The position numbers and the translations under genes are program-made. From contig NZ_JAJAUZ010000015.1 of NCBI RefSeq assembly GCF_020532645.1, positions 1 through 64,000 of the forward strand: a DNA stretch of 64,000 nt, given 5' to 3'. The notes below the pieces were generated by a model. That model was not told where the DNA came from. It saw only the letters and a program-made list of their open reading frames with translations, and did not search any database. Positions 43,426 through 52,123 of this stretch are shown piece after piece. The stretch comes from Streptomyces bambusae (GTDB taxonomy: Bacteria; Actinomycetota; Actinomycetes; Streptomycetales; Streptomycetaceae). Every line of letters begins with the position of its first letter. Position 1 is the first letter of the stretch.

Positions 43426-44043
43426 ATGCACCGAAGGAACCTCGCCCTCGCCGCCCTCTCCGGCACCCTGCTGCTCGCCGCACCCGGCACCGCGGCCGCC
43501 CACGGCGACACCATCGCGGTCACCCTCACCGGGCAGCGGCAGGGCCACATCACCGCCGACGTCACCTGGGAGAACGACGGAGACCCCGTCGAGGAGCGGG
43601 TCGCCGCCACCGTCAACGCGGTGAGCGGGGACGGCTCGCGGACCGCCGGCCCCTGGAAGCTGGTGCGCATCCCGGGCACCGCCGCCGGCTGGACCACCGC
43701 CGAGGCGCTGCCCGCCGGACGCTGGCAGATCACCGTGGAGGTCGGCTTCCCCGACCTCGGCCGCGGCGAGGGCACCGTCACCGTGGCGGCACCGGCCGCG
43801 AGACCCGCGCCGCCCGCCGCCCGCGCCCCCGGAAACGCTGCCGAGGCGAAGCCCGCCGGCCCCGCCGGCCCCGCCGCCCCGCCGGCCGCCCGGCCCGCGA
43901 TGGACCCGGGCACTCCGGACCGCGACGCGGTGGACGACTCCGGCCCCGGCCGCGCGACCTGGTTCACCACCGCCGGCGTGGCAGTTGCCGCCCTCGGCGG
44001 AGCCGCGGTCGGCATCCTCGTCCGCCGCCGCCGACGCCGCTGA
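43426..44043 (+). CDS. Exported membrane-anchored protein of unknown function
   Basis: A 205-residue surface protein. The signal peptide MHRRNLALAALSGTLLLAAPGTAAAHG places His next to the processed N-terminus, and a CopC-like beta-sandwich may follow (about 27-125, HGDTIAVTLTGQRQGHITADVTWENDGDPVEE). After an Ala/Pro-rich spacer comes one TM helix (WFTTAGVAVAALGGAAVGILV) and a basic end RRRRRR. The N-terminal His suggests possible copper binding, as in CopC, but this is weak evidence. A clear GGGAG precedes the ATG. Confidence 0.75.
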   Translation: MHRRNLALAALSGTLLLAAPGTAAAHGDTIAVTLTGQRQGHITADVTWENDGDPVEERVAATVNAVSGDGSRTAGPWKLVRIPGTAAGWTTAEALPAGRWQITVEVGFPDLGRGEGTVTVAAPAARPAPPAARAPGNAAEAKPAGPAGPAAPPAARPAMDPGTPDRDAVDDSGPGRATWFTTAGVAVAALGGAAVGILVRRRRRR

Positions 44044-44164
44044 CCCCACGGCGACACCAACTGCACGCGGTGCAGGCCGGACTTGGGACCGGGGGCTGTC
44101 CCCACCCCGGTCCGGCCGGTTCGCCGGATGGGGCGCCGCGCCGGGCCCGGCCAAGCTGTTCCCC

Positions 44165-45779
44165 ATGACGCAGCAGACGCAGCAGACGACGCAGACGCCC
44201 CACCCGACGCAGCCGGCGGACGCACCGCGCCCCACCGCCCCGCGCCTCACCAAGCCCCTGCTCCTCGGCCTCTCCGCCGCCGTCGTCGCGGCCGCCACCC
44301 TGACCGGGACCGCAGCCGCCACCGCGGCCACCCCGCCCCGGCCGCCGGCCGCCGCTCCCGCAACTCGACTGGCAGCCCTGCCCCGAGCCGCAGACGCCCG
44401 GCGCCCCGCCCCGCCCCGAAGGGCAGCAGTGCGCCACCCTGTCCGTGCCCCTCGACCACGCCGATCCGGCCGGCCGGCAGCTCGACATCGCCGTCACCCG
44501 CCTGCCGGCCGCCCAGGGCACCGGGAACGCCCGCCGCGGCACCCTCATCGTCATCCCCGGCGGCCCCGGCGGCTCGGGCGTACAGCGGCTGACCCAGAAG
44601 GGCGCGGCGCTGCGGAAGGAACTCGGCGGCGCCTACGACCTCGTGGCCATGGACCCGCGCGGCGTCGGCGGCAGCACCACCGCGAGCTGCGGCCTCGCCC
44701 CCGAGGACCGCCACCTCACCTCGCTGCGCTCGTGGCCCGCCGCGGACGGCTCGATCGGCGAGAACATCGCCCGCTCCCGGCGGACCGCCGCCGCCTGCGC
44801 CCGCAACGGCGGCCCCGTGCTGCGCAGTTTCACCACCGCCAACCAGGTGCGCGACATGGACCGGTTCCGCGCGGCCCTCGGCGAGGAGAAGCTGTCCGCG
44901 TGGGGAGTGTCGTACGGCGCCTACGTCGGCGCCGTGTACGCGCAGAGCTTCCCGGAGCGCACCGACCGGTGGGTGCTCGACAGCAGCGGCGACCCCGACC
45001 CGCGGAAGGTGGCCCGCGGCTGGCTGGCGAACATGTCGCGCGGCGCCGACGACCGCTTCCCCGACTTCGCCGCCTGGGCCGCCCACCCCGACCGGGACCG
45101 GGAGGGGCTGCGGCTCGCGCAGCGCGCCGAGGACGTCCGCCCGCTGGTCACCGGTCTGGCGGCCGCCCTCGACCGGGCGCCGCGCGCGTCCACCACGCCC
45201 GGCATCCCGCTCACCGGGAACGGTCTGCGCCAGGCCCTGCAGAACGCCCTCTACGCCGACGCCGCCTTCCCGGCCCTCGCCCGGCTGGTCAGGACCGCCG
45301 ACGACCCCGCCGCCGACGTGGCCCTCCCGCCCGAGCTGACCCGGCCGGTCCCCGACACCGACGCCGCGCTCATGGTCGCGGTCGTCTGCAACGACGTCGC
45401 CTGGCCGCGCACCTCCATGGGCGACTACCGGCGGGCGGTGGCCGCCGACCGGGCCGCCCACCCGCTGACGGCCGGCATGCCCGTCAACGTGATGCCCTGC
45501 TCGTTCTGGAAGCACGACACCACGCCGAAGCCGGTACGGATCACCCCCGCCGGGCCGTCCAACATCCTCATGCTGCAGAGCCGCCGCGACCCGGCCACCC
45601 CGCTGTCCGGCGCCCTGAAGATGCGGGCCGCCCTCGGCGACCGGGCCCGCCTGGTCACCGTGGAGCAGGGCGGGCACGGCCTCTACCTGGGCACCGGCAA
45701 CGCCTGCGGCAACCGGGCGGTCACCACGTTCCTCACGACGGGGAAGCGGCCGGCGCAGGATGCGCACTGCCCGAACTGA
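44165..45779 (+). CDS. Secreted alpha/beta hydrolase (S33, tripeptidyl aminopeptidase-like) with a frameshift after the signal peptide
   Basis: The catalytic part, read from about 44370 to the end, is an S33/TAP-like exopeptidase: LDWQPCPEPQ near its start, then GTLIVIPGGPGGSG, YDLVAMDPRGVGGS, nucleophile elbow AWGVSYGAYVGA, and His in EQGGHGLYL. The signal peptide MTQQTQQTTQ...PLLLGLSAAVVAAATLTGTAAATAA begins at 44165 but is in another frame. The mature frame has a stop at 44301 and no start before the GTG at 44445, so one extra base near 44330-44360 breaks the gene. It is either a sequencing/assembly error or a recent inactivation. The last 47 bases overlap the convergent YczE-like gene. 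Confidence 0.75.
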
Positions 45780-46413
45780 CCGGCTCCGGCAGTTCGAAGA
45801 ACCGCAGGAAGAACTGGGCCAGCGGCCCGATCGCCAGCGCGTACACCACGGTGCCGATGCCGGCCGTGCCGCCCAGCAGGAAACCGACCGCCAGGACGGT
45901 CAGCTCGATCCCGGTGCGCACCAGCCGGATCGACCGGCCCGTCCGCCGGTGCAGGCCGGTCATCAGCCCGTCCCGCGGGCCCGGGCCGAACCGGGCGGAG
46001 ATGTACAGACCGGTCGCGATGCCGTTGAGGACCACACCGCCGACCAGCAGCAGCACCTGGACGGCCGGATGGCGGGCGTCCGGCACGAAGGCGAGGGTGG
46101 CGTCCATGCTGAGACCGACCGCGAACACGTTCGAGATGGTGCCGAGGCCCGGGCGCTGCCGCAGCGGCCACCACAGCAGCAGCACCAGCGCTCCGACCGC
46201 CACGGACACGGTGCCGATGCTCCACCCCAGCCGCTCGGCGAGCCCCTGGTGGAACACGTCCCACGGGTCGAGCCCGAGCCCGGCCCGGACCAGCAGGGCC
46301 GAGCTGGCCCCGTACAGGGCGAGCCCCAGGTACAGCTGCACCAGGCGGCGGGTGAGCAGGCCGGGCGGGGCGGCGGGGGAGCCGAGTGGGGAGGGGGGTG
46401 ACGAGGCGTGCAC
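45733..46413 (-). CDS. YczE/YitT-like integral membrane protein
   Basis: A 226-residue protein with five or six hydrophobic segments (QLYLGLALYGASSALLVRAGLG, GTVSVAVGALVLLLWWPL, VQVLLLVGGVVLNGIATGLYI, IELTVLAVGFLLGG, IGTVVYALAIGPLAQFFL). GLGLDPWDVFHQGLAERLG and FGPGPRDGLMTGLHRRTG match the YczE family signature (G-x-x-P-W-D-V; G-P-R-D-G-L). The GTG start at 46413 follows GGAAAGG. Its function is unknown in general; its 3' end overlaps the convergent hydrolase gene by 47 bases. Confidence 0.85.
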   Translation of the reverse strand: MHASSPPSPLGSPAAPPGLLTRRLVQLYLGLALYGASSALLVRAGLGLDPWDVFHQGLAERLGWSIGTVSVAVGALVLLLWWPLRQRPGLGTISNVFAVGLSMDATLAFVPDARHPAVQVLLLVGGVVLNGIATGLYISARFGPGPRDGLMTGLHRRTGRSIRLVRTGIELTVLAVGFLLGGTAGIGTVVYALAIGPLAQFFLRFFELPEPVSSGSAHPAPAASPS

Positions 46414-46583
46414 CGGCGGGGCCTTTCCAGAGATCCAATGGCCGACGTCCCCCACCTTCCGGCACGGCTGGATTACCCAACCAGGGCCAATCCGACCCGA
46501 GTGGCCTGGTTTTGGTCAGCCGTGGCAGGGTGTGGACGGCCCCGGCGGATCCCCACGCCCGCCCGGCCGGTCCCGGCGGCCGC

Positions 46584-48221
46584 TCAGCGGCTCCCGACGG
46601 TGGCGACGAAGGAGTCCAGCGCGGCATCGAAGTGGCGCGTGGCCTCGTCGACCCGCCCGACGGGCGCGGAGACCCACAGGTCGTACAGCCGGCTGTTCTC
46701 CTCCCAGCAGACGTCGACGGTGTGCCGGGGGCCCTCGGCGGCCGAGAAGCCGTTCCAGGAGAACTCCCAGCGGGCGGCCGGCATGCCGTTGTGTGTGGTC
46801 GCCACCACCTGCCCGCCGCGGTAGCCGCGGTTGGTGTCCGGCCCGTCGCGGTGCGCGGCCTGCATGACCTCCAGGGGTCCGCCCGGCACCGGCATCCGGA
46901 CCTTGACGCCGATCCGGATCGCCGTGTCGGGGGACAGGTAGAAGACCCGCTGGTCGTCGGTGGCCCGCTGGTAGCCCTCCGGGACCGCCAGGCCGAACCC
47001 CGCCGCGTCGGGCACGAACCGGTAGCCGGGGGGCACGGCCCGTGCGGACGGGGGGACGGCTCCCGGCGTGGGCGCGGACGCACCGGGCGGGGCGGTGCGC
47101 CCCGGCGCCGCCCCGGCCGCCCGCGTGGCGCCCGGCCCGGCGGCCCCCGCCCCCCTGCCGTCGTCGCCGTTCAGCAGCGCCGCCGCGCCGGCTGCCCCCA
47201 GGGCCGTACAGGCGACCAGCGCGGCGATCAGCCCCAGCCGCATCCGTCGCCCCGGCCGCTGCGCGTCCCGCTGCGTCGTCCCGTCGGATGCGGGCCCGTC
47301 CCCGGCGCCCGGGTCCACGGCCACCGGCCGGGCTTCGGTCGGGGCACCGGAGGCCGCCGCGGGCACCGCCTCCGTCGGGGTGTGGACCACCGGCCGGCCG
47401 CCCGGACCCGCCGACTCCGCGCACTCCGTCAGCAGCCGCTCCGCCCCGGCCGCCGTCAGCCGCTGCTCCGGATCCCGCTCCAGCAGCCCCCGTACGGCCG
47501 GCAGCAGCGGGCCCAGCTCCTGCGGCGGGCGGATCACGTCGAACACCACGGCGTGCAGGATGCCGCCGAGCGAGTCCCGGCGGAACGGCGATTCGCCGCT
47601 GACCGCCGCGCACAGCAGCGCGCCCAGCGACCACAGGTCGGACGCGGGACCGGCCTCGCCGCCCTGCATCCGTTCGGGCGCGGTGTACTCCGGCGAGCCC
47701 ACGAACGCGCGGCTCTCGCTGATGGTGGTGGCCCCGGCGAGCCGGGCGATCCCGAAGTCGGTCAGCACCACCCGGCCGCTGCCTGCCTCCAGCAGCACGT
47801 TCGCCGGCTTCACGTCCCGGTGCAGCACCCCGCCCGCGTGCGCGGCGGTCAGCGCACCCAGCAGCGCGAGCCCGACCCGGGCGGCCTCGCCGGGGTCCAG
47901 CGGCCCCCGGGTGGCCAGCCGGTGGGCGAGCGAGCCGCCGTCGACCAGTTCCATCACGATGTACGGGTGCCCGTCGTGCTCCACGACGTCGTGCACGACG
48001 ACCACGTGCGGATGCCGGAGCCGGGCGACGACCCGGGCCTCCCGCAGCGCGCCCGCCGCGCTCGCCCCGCCCTCGACGTGGAGCTCCTTGACCGCGACCC
48101 GGCGGCCCAGCAGCTCGTCGGTGGCCCGCCACACGGTGCCCATCCCGCCGCGGCCCAGCGGCTGCTCCAGGCGGTACCGTCCGCCGATCACCGTGCTGTT
48201 GCGCGGAGCCCCCTGCGACAC
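46584..48221 (-). CDS. Membrane Ser/Thr protein kinase (PknB-like)
   Basis: A 545-residue kinase. The domain covers residues 14-275: glycine loop LGRGGMGTVW, catalytic Lys in VAVKEL, HRDVKPANVLL, DFGIARL and GSPEYTAPERM. A disordered linker, one TM helix (MRLGLIAALVACTALGAAGAAALL, about 325-348) and an extracellular domain (about 395-545, GYRFVPDAAGFGLAVPEGYQRATDD...WEENSRLYDLWV) follow. There are no PASTA repeats; the extracellular part is a distinct sensor. The GTG start follows GGGGAGG. Likely targets are unknown. Confidence 0.92.
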   Translation of the reverse strand: MSQGAPRNSTVIGGRYRLEQPLGRGGMGTVWRATDELLGRRVAVKELHVEGGASAAGALREARVVARLRHPHVVVVHDVVEHDGHPYIVMELVDGGSLAHRLATRGPLDPGEAARVGLALLGALTAAHAGGVLHRDVKPANVLLEAGSGRVVLTDFGIARLAGATTISESRAFVGSPEYTAPERMQGGEAGPASDLWSLGALLCAAVSGESPFRRDSLGGILHAVVFDVIRPPQELGPLLPAVRGLLERDPEQRLTAAGAERLLTECAESAGPGGRPVVHTPTEAVPAAASGAPTEARPVAVDPGAGDGPASDGTTQRDAQRPGRRMRLGLIAALVACTALGAAGAAALLNGDDGRGAGAAGPGATRAAGAAPGRTAPPGASAPTPGAVPPSARAVPPGYRFVPDAAGFGLAVPEGYQRATDDQRVFYLSPDTAIRIGVKVRMPVPGGPLEVMQAAHRDGPDTNRGYRGGQVVATTHNGMPAARWEFSWNGFSAAEGPRHTVDVCWEENSRLYDLWVSAPVGRVDEATRHFDAALDSFVATVGSR

Positions 48222-48280
48222 GCCCGCCTCCCCCTCCGTCGGATGCGCACATGATGCCGCACGCGTGCCGACCAGCGCCA

Positions 48281-48321
48281 AAGGCCCGGAAGCCCCCGCA
48301 CGAGGAGGGCCTCCGGGCCTT
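48281..48321 (-). terminator. Hairpin between the beta-lactamase-like and kinase genes
   Basis: AAGGCCCGGAAGCCC (48281-48295) pairs with 48307-48321 at 14 of 15 positions; it lies after the leftward hydrolase gene. Confidence 0.6.
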
Positions 48322-48403
48322 CGTCAGCCCCGCCCGGGAACCTGCCCGGACCGGACGCTTCGGTCGAAGTCCCGCCCGTCCGACGGTACTTCGAAACCGC
48401 CCG

Positions 48404-49324
48404 CTACGACGCCGGCACCGGCGGGATCGCCTCGGTCGGGTTGGCCGGCGGGGTGAGCCGCTGCGGTGCGAGCGTGGTCGGCACCAGGTCCTTGTGGATC
48501 ACCTTGGCGATGGCCTGGATGGTGGCGACGCCGTACTCCATCGAGCTGTTGTCCTGGGTCAGGACCGACATGTGGTAGTCGTGGCCGCCGCCCTGGAACG
48601 CGCCGACGCTGTGGACCCGCCAGCCGTGCGTGGCCCGGGGCAGCCAGCCGTTCTTCACGTGGACCTTCACCGTGGACGGCGCGCCCGCGGGCGTGCCCCA
48701 GCGCTGCGAGGCGACGACCTTGTTCATCAGCTTCAGGATGTATGCGCGGGCGTTGTCGCTGAGCACCGTGTTCTTGGCGGTGATCAGCGACAGCAGGCGC
48801 TGCTCGTCCTTGACGTTGATCTGAGTGAGGCCCCAGTAGCCGTTGGCGCCCGGCACGGTGGTCGTCATGCCGGCCGCCGTCAGGAAGCCCTTGATCTTGG
48901 TCAGGCCGAGCTGCCGCCACAGCGCCGTCGTGGCGTTGTTGTCGGACTTGGTGATCATCGCGGTGGCGAGGTCCGCCTCGCGCTGCGTCAGGTAGCGGTT
49001 CGTCTTCTTCGCGTCCCAGAGCAGGGCCGCGAGGACGGTCACCTTGACCACGCTCGCCGAGTCGTAGGCGGAGGTCGCGCGGAAGGTGCAGGTGGTCTTC
49101 GTGGTGCGGTCGTACAGTCCGATCGCGATGGCACCCTTGCGGTTCGCCATGGCCGCCGTGATGTCCTTCTGGAGCTTCGCGGCGAGTCCGGCCTTGGCTG
49201 ACGTGCAGGCGACCGTCGGGGCCGCGGCCGAGGCGGGCGCGGCCGCTGCGAGCGGTACGAGCACCCCGGCGGCCGCCAGGCCGGTGGTCAGCACGCGGGC
49301 GCGCCGGGATATCCGGTGAGTCAT
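48404..49324 (-). CDS. Secreted serine hydrolase of the class A beta-lactamase fold
   Basis: A 306-residue exported protein. The signal peptide ends near ASAAAPT. The SxxK motif is YDSASVVKVTVLAALLWDAKK and the SDN-like motif is ITKSDNNATTALWRQLG. Instead of KTG the third motif reads VKNGWLP, and no omega-loop ExxLN glutamate is obvious. This fits penicillin-binding-like or esterase-like relatives more than true beta-lactamases, so resistance should not be assumed. Start at 49324 follows GGAAG. Confidence 0.85.
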   Translation of the reverse strand: MTHRISRRARVLTTGLAAAGVLVPLAAAAPASAAAPTVACTSAKAGLAAKLQKDITAAMANRKGAIAIGLYDRTTKTTCTFRATSAYDSASVVKVTVLAALLWDAKKTNRYLTQREADLATAMITKSDNNATTALWRQLGLTKIKGFLTAAGMTTTVPGANGYWGLTQINVKDEQRLLSLITAKNTVLSDNARAYILKLMNKVVASQRWGTPAGAPSTVKVHVKNGWLPRATHGWRVHSVGAFQGGGHDYHMSVLTQDNSSMEYGVATIQAIAKVIHKDLVPTTLAPQRLTPPANPTEAIPPVPAS

Positions 49325-49429
49325 TGGAGGCTTCCCATCCCCTGTGGAGCGAGCGAGTGCGCTCGCGCGCACTCCTGAGGAGATGACTCGTGGGCCCACT
49401 GAAAGGTTGCACCCGAACCGAAAAATTGT

Positions 49430-50227
49430 TCAAGTCCGCACGGGCGCCACCGGCAGCAGCTCCGGCCGCTTCGCCGTCCGGCCGTCCCCGGAGGACCGGC
49501 CGAGCAGCCGCCGGCCCAGCCACGGGCCGAGGAACCCGGCCGCCCAGCGCAGCTCACCGGGTGCGGCGCGCAGCCCGGTGGGGAAGGGGACGGCGGGCGG
49601 CGGCAGCGGACGGGTCCACGCGTCGCCGCTGCCCGGCAGTCCCAGCGCCTCGGCGACGGCCGCCGCGATCCGCGCGTGGCCGATCGGGCCGGCGTGCAGC
49701 CGGTCCCGGCTCCACAGCCGCGGATCCGTCACGACCGGGTGGTCCGCGGTCTCCGCGACCGCCACGCCGTGCCGCCCGGCCGCCGCCCGGATCCGCGTGT
49801 TCAGCGCCGCGACGCGGGAGCCGAGCGGGCGGGCGAGGGCCGAGATGTACGCCGGGTCGGGGAAGGTCACGGTGGCCACCCGGGCGCCCTGCCCGGTCAG
49901 CGCCGCGAACATCGCCTCCAGGTGGCCTGCGGTCTCGTCCGCGTCGAACCGCGGCCGCAGCATGTCGTTGACCCCCGCCACCACGGTGGCCAGATCCGGG
50001 CGCAGCGCCACCGCGGGCGCCAGCTGCCCGCTGCGGACCTCCCCGGCGAGGCGGCCCCGTACGGCCAGGTTGGCGTACGCCAGAGCGGGCTGCTGCCGGG
50101 CCAGCTCCTCCGCGAGCCGGTCGGCCCAGCCGCGCGGGCGGCCGGTGCCGTCCTCGTCGCCGAGCCCTTCGGTCTGGCTGTCGCCGAGGGCCACGTAGCG
50201 CAGGAAGCGCGGTTCAGGGGCGGACAC
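49430..50227 (-). CDS. SGNH/GDSL-family hydrolase
   Basis: A 265-residue esterase-like enzyme without a signal peptide. Block I is YVALGDSQTEGLGDE (catalytic Ser), block II includes NLAVRG, block III VAGVNDML, and block V is near SRDRLHAGPIGHARIA (Asp/His pair). GTG start. It overlaps the 3' end of the PadR gene by 14 bases, so both are on one leftward transcript, with PadR first. Confidence 0.9.
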   Translation of the reverse strand: MSAPEPRFLRYVALGDSQTEGLGDEDGTGRPRGWADRLAEELARQQPALAYANLAVRGRLAGEVRSGQLAPAVALRPDLATVVAGVNDMLRPRFDADETAGHLEAMFAALTGQGARVATVTFPDPAYISALARPLGSRVAALNTRIRAAAGRHGVAVAETADHPVVTDPRLWSRDRLHAGPIGHARIAAAVAEALGLPGSGDAWTRPLPPPAVPFPTGLRAAPGELRWAAGFLGPWLGRRLLGRSSGDGRTAKRPELLPVAPVRT

Positions 50228-50783
50228 GGGCGGCCTCCCGGGCCTTGAGGATGCCGATCGTGCGGAGGCACCAGTCGTGGTTGCCGCGCTCGAAGGCGAG
50301 TCCGCGCAGGCAGGTCAGGTACGGGCCGATGCGCGTGCCGTGCCGCAGGAAGTCGTCCTCCTCGGCCGCCCCGCGCATGGTCCGCAGCAGGTTCTCGAAC
50401 AGGTCGGCCTTGGCCCGGGCGATCTCGGCCCGCTCGGCCAGCTGCCCGATGAGCACCGCGCTGTCGATGTGGTCGGCCGCCTGCACCTTGACGGCCAGGT
50501 CGTCGCGCAGGAACGAGGGTTTGGTGGCGGCCGCGGCGAACGCGTCGAGCTCGGCCAGTCCGGCGTCCGTGACGGTGAACAGGCGCTTGTTCGGGCGGGT
50601 GTCCTGCACCACCTCCCGGCCCGCGATCAGTCCGTCGCGCTCCAGCCGGGCGAGTTCCGCGTACAGCTGCTGGGGCAGCGCGTGCCAGAAGTTCGCGACG
50701 CCCACGCTGAACGCCTTGGCCAGCTGGTACCCGCTGAGTTCCTCGTCGAGCAGTGCCGCCAGGACGGCGTGCCGCAAGGCCAT
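50214..50783 (-). CDS. PadR-family regulator
   Basis: A 189-residue winged-helix repressor: MALRHAVLAALLDEELSGYQLAKAFSVGVANFWHALPQQLYAELARLERDGLIAGREV is the PadR domain (Pfam PadR and its Vir_act_alpha_C-like tail, about 95-180). PadR proteins repress stress or detoxification genes and release on ligand. A 32-bp near-perfect palindrome 76 bp upstream lies between it and a divergent SnoaL-like gene. It is co-transcribed with an SGNH hydrolase. Confidence 0.9.
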   Translation of the reverse strand: MALRHAVLAALLDEELSGYQLAKAFSVGVANFWHALPQQLYAELARLERDGLIAGREVVQDTRPNKRLFTVTDAGLAELDAFAAAATKPSFLRDDLAVKVQAADHIDSAVLIGQLAERAEIARAKADLFENLLRTMRGAAEEDDFLRHGTRIGPYLTCLRGLAFERGNHDWCLRTIGILKAREAARVRP

Positions 50784-50859
50784 CGGACCCTCTCCTCCCG
50801 CCGCCCCGCATCCCGGGAGGTTCCGGGGGCCTCTTGTCGGGGCCGGCCCTGCTGAGCAT

Positions 50860-50891
50860 ACTCAACAATCTGACTAGTCACATTGTTGAGT
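50860..50891. promoter_or_regulatory. 32-bp near-perfect palindrome (PadR operator)
   Basis: ACTCAACAAT (50860-50869) and ATTGTTGAGT (50882-50891) are exact reverse complements. The spacer holds a second perfect palindrome, TGACTAGTCA (50871-50880). Overall only one base pair (50870/50881) breaks the symmetry. It ends 20 bp before the SnoaL-like start. Confidence 0.85.
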
Positions 50892-50911
50892 GTCCGTTCT
50901 GGGGAGGACCC

Positions 50912-51343
50912 GTGTCCGCATCCGCCGCACAGCGCTTCCGCACCGCCGTCGAGAAGCGCGACCTCGCCGCGCTCGACGACCTGTTCACCGAGGACGTCCG
51001 CCTGTACAGCCCCGTGAAGTTCACCCCGTTCGAAGGCCGCCCCATGGTGCTCGGCCTCTTCGGCGTCCTGCTGCGCACCTTCGAGGACTTCCGCTACGTC
51101 GGGGGCTACGAGGGCACCGCGGAGACCGGCGCCGACGGCACCGAGGCCCCGTCCGAGGTCCTGCTCTTCCGGGCGACCGCCGGCGGCCGGGAGATCCACG
51201 GCATCGACCTGCTGCACTTCGCGGAGGACGGCCGGATCAAGGAGTTCACGGTCATGGTGCGCCCGAAGTCCGCGGTCCACGCCCTCGGGGAGGCGGTCCT
51301 CGCCGGCCTCGTCGAGGACGGCCTCGCGCCCGCGGCCGGCTGA
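50912..51343 (+). CDS. SnoaL/NTF2-like protein
   Basis: A 143-residue protein of the NTF2/SnoaL-like alpha+beta cone fold: AQRFRTAVEKRDLAALDDLFTEDVRLYSPVKFTPFEGRPMVLGLFGVLLRTFEDFRYVGGY and GIDLLHFAEDGRIKEFTVMVRP. The GTG start follows GGGGAGG. These proteins are small isomerase, hydrolase or binding proteins; no catalytic residues can be assigned. It begins 20 bp after the PadR palindrome and is the probable regulated target. Confidence 0.87.
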   Translation: MSASAAQRFRTAVEKRDLAALDDLFTEDVRLYSPVKFTPFEGRPMVLGLFGVLLRTFEDFRYVGGYEGTAETGADGTEAPSEVLLFRATAGGREIHGIDLLHFAEDGRIKEFTVMVRPKSAVHALGEAVLAGLVEDGLAPAAG

Positions 51344-51382
51344 CCGTACGGGTGCGGTGCCGCGGTCGGGCATCATCGAGGG

Positions 51383-52081
51383 ATGTCAGATCGCATCATC
51401 GCCGCCTGCGACGGGGCGGCCAAGGGAAACCCCGGCCCCGCCGGCTGGGCCTGGGTCATCGCCGACACCGACGGCCGCCCCGAGCGCTGGGAGGCCGGAC
51501 CGCTGGGCCGCGCCACCAACAACGTCGGTGAACTCACCGCCCTCCAGCGGCTCCTGGAGGCCGTCGAGCCGGGCACGGCCCTCCAGGTGCGGATGGACTC
51601 GCAGTACGCCATGAAGGCCGTCACCCAGTGGCTGCCCAACTGGAAGCGCAACGGCTGGAAGACGGCCGGCGGCAAGCCCGTCGCCAACCGCGAGCTCGTC
51701 GAGAGCATCGACGCCCTGCTGGCCGACCGCGACGTCGAGTTCCGCTACGTCCCCGCCCACCGCGAGGACGGCGACCACCTCAACGCGATCGCCGACCAGG
51801 CCGCCAGCGACGCCGCCGTCAGCCAGGAACCGGCCGGCACCGCCCTGGGCACCGCCACCCTGCCGGTCCCCGCACCGGAACACAGCGCGCCGGCCCGCCG
51901 CAAGCCGGCCGCGGCTCCCGCCCGCAAGACCTCCACCGGATCCGGCGGCACCGCGCGCACCCTCAAGGCGAAGTTCAAGGGCACCTGCCCGTGCGGCCGC
52001 CAGTACGCCGCCGGCGAGCAGATCGCCAAGGTCGGCACCCGGTGGGGCCACCCCGACTGCCGCACCGCCGCCGCCGGCTGA
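51383..52081 (+). CDS. rnhA: Ribonuclease HI with C-terminal CxC...HxxC tail domain
   Basis: A 232-residue protein. The RNase HI domain (1-145) shows the four carboxylates: Asp in AACDGAAKGNPGPAGWAWV, Glu in NNVGELTAL, Asp in RMDSQYAMKAV and Asp in NAIADQAASD. It degrades the RNA of RNA:DNA hybrids. After a Pro/Ala linker the C-terminus (about 190-232, KAKFKGTCPCGRQYAAGEQIAKVGTRWGHPDC) has a CPC...HPDC pattern that may form a zinc-binding knuckle, absent from E. coli RNase HI. The SnoaL-like gene is 40 bases upstream. Confidence 0.92.
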   Translation: MSDRIIAACDGAAKGNPGPAGWAWVIADTDGRPERWEAGPLGRATNNVGELTALQRLLEAVEPGTALQVRMDSQYAMKAVTQWLPNWKRNGWKTAGGKPVANRELVESIDALLADRDVEFRYVPAHREDGDHLNAIADQAASDAAVSQEPAGTALGTATLPVPAPEHSAPARRKPAAAPARKTSTGSGGTARTLKAKFKGTCPCGRQYAAGEQIAKVGTRWGHPDCRTAAAG

Positions 52082-52123
52082 GACGCGTCCGCCGAGGCGG
52101 CCGCGCGGCTGCTCGGGCGGCGG

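Noticed and set aside
48404..49324. Antibiotic-resistance beta-lactamase
   Set aside because: SxxK and SDN are present, but KTG is replaced by KNG and the omega-loop glutamate is not evident, so resistance is not supported.
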